From contig JAGQRC010000274.1 in NCBI GenBank assembly GCA_020425835.1, positions 1-5,762 on the forward strand: a stretch of DNA of 5,762 bases. The letters are read 5' to 3'. The stretch is from Planctomycetota bacterium. Lineage in GTDB: Bacteria; Planctomycetota; UBA8108; UBA1146; JAJFFE01. The notes beneath the pieces are model-generated. The model was not told the origin of the DNA. It searched no databases and worked only from the letters and a program-made list of their open reading frames with translations. Of the stretch, positions 5,603-5,762 are shown piece after piece. Position numbers and translations under genes: made by a program. The first letter of the stretch is position 1. Every line of letters starts with the position of its first letter.

Positions 5603-5621
5603 GAAAGTGAATACCGGTTTC

Positions 5622-5762
5622 TCAGGACGAGCGCGGCGGCGAGAGCTCGGCGCCGAGCGCACCGCGGAGCTCCTTCACCAGGTCGCCATGGCCGACCACG
5701 AAGGTCGTCTGGGTTCCGGCGAGGATCTCCTGCACGAGCTCGAGCTCCTTGAGTCGAGCGAG
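5622..5762 (-). CDS. C-terminal fragment, possibly an SPFH/band-7 domain protein
   Basis: The minus-strand frame is open from the window edge (first full codon 5762-5760) to TGA 5624-5622, giving 46 residues. The sequence begins LARLKELELVQEIL, continues TTFVVGHGDLVKELRGAL and ends SPPRSS. A charged amphipathic helix rich in Lys, Glu and Leu followed by a short beta stretch (TTFVVG) resembles the C-terminal end of many SPFH/band-7 (stomatin/flotillin-like) proteins, where ...LKELE(x)VE..A....TTFVLG-type tails occur. These are membrane-anchored scaffold proteins that oligomerise. The family call rests on this short tail alone. The coding status is better supported: there is GC-rich third-position bias, and a strong hairpin lies 19 bases after the stop. 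Most of the gene lies beyond the window. Confidence 0.55.
   Translation of the reverse strand, partial: LARLKELELVQEILAGTQTTFVVGHGDLVKELRGALGAELSPPRSS

Larger units (their letters stand above)
5257..5621. other. Intergenic region upstream of asnA, with tandem terminators
   Basis: This 365-base gap lies between the SPFH-like gene stop and the asnA start. The half near the SPFH-like gene holds two hairpins (listed separately). The remainder (about 5257-5520) must contain the asnA promoter and leader, but I could not place a convincing -35/-10 pair. A palindromic CTCGCGAG occurs near 5498-5505. I saw no known riboswitch pattern. The asnA frame stays open back to 5472, but that stretch has no AsnA resemblance. 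Confidence 0.55.

Noticed and set aside
4291..5604. A 437-codon plus-strand open frame opposite asnA
   Set aside because: asnA on the other strand has unmistakable family motifs over the same bases. The antisense translation is Arg/Val/Asp-rich with no domain character, a usual effect of high GC content.

Overview
The window is GC-rich (roughly two thirds G+C by eye) and densely coding. It looks like an environmental Planctomycetota chromosome. The main clue is a secreted protein with a dockerin-type pair of calcium loops (RGDCNDDG..., ACDANDDG...) followed by a cysteine-containing tail, a layout common in uncultured planctomycetes. This placement is an inference from style, not proof.

Layout: (1) Positions 1-1034, + strand: the 3' part of a large protein of unknown function whose start lies before the window. 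(2) 1035-1407: a 373-base gap with strong hairpins and no supported gene. (3) 1408-1668, + strand: an 86-residue zinc-ribbon protein with a strong Shine-Dalgarno sequence. (4) 1669-1903: a convergent intergenic region with hairpins serving both sides. (5) 3921-1904, - strand: a two-gene unit. A secreted cohesin-like/dockerin protein (3921-2965) overlaps by four bases (GTGA) a polytopic membrane protein of the DUF418/HGSNAT-like acyltransferase group (2968-1904). (6) 5256-4120, - strand: asnA, ammonia-dependent aspartate-ammonia ligase. (7) 5257-5621: an intergenic region with two consecutive hairpins that pair fully only in minus-strand RNA, best read as tandem terminators. (8) 5762-5622, - strand: the last 46 codons of a gene that may encode an SPFH/band-7 protein.

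The genes do not form an obvious single pathway. asnA is metabolic and stands alone between intergenic regions. The dockerin protein and the membrane acyltransferase-like protein are the only pair with physical evidence of co-expression: the overlap, and a second gene with no Shine-Dalgarno of its own. A promoter-like -10 hexamer and a 9-bp leader hairpin precede the pair.

Several starts differ from the longest reading frame. asnA starts at GTG 5256, the dockerin gene at ATG 3921, the DUF418 gene at GTG 2968 and the zinc-ribbon gene at ATG 1408. I found no tRNA, rRNA, CRISPR array, insertion sequence or defence system, and no clear evidence of a wholly new system.
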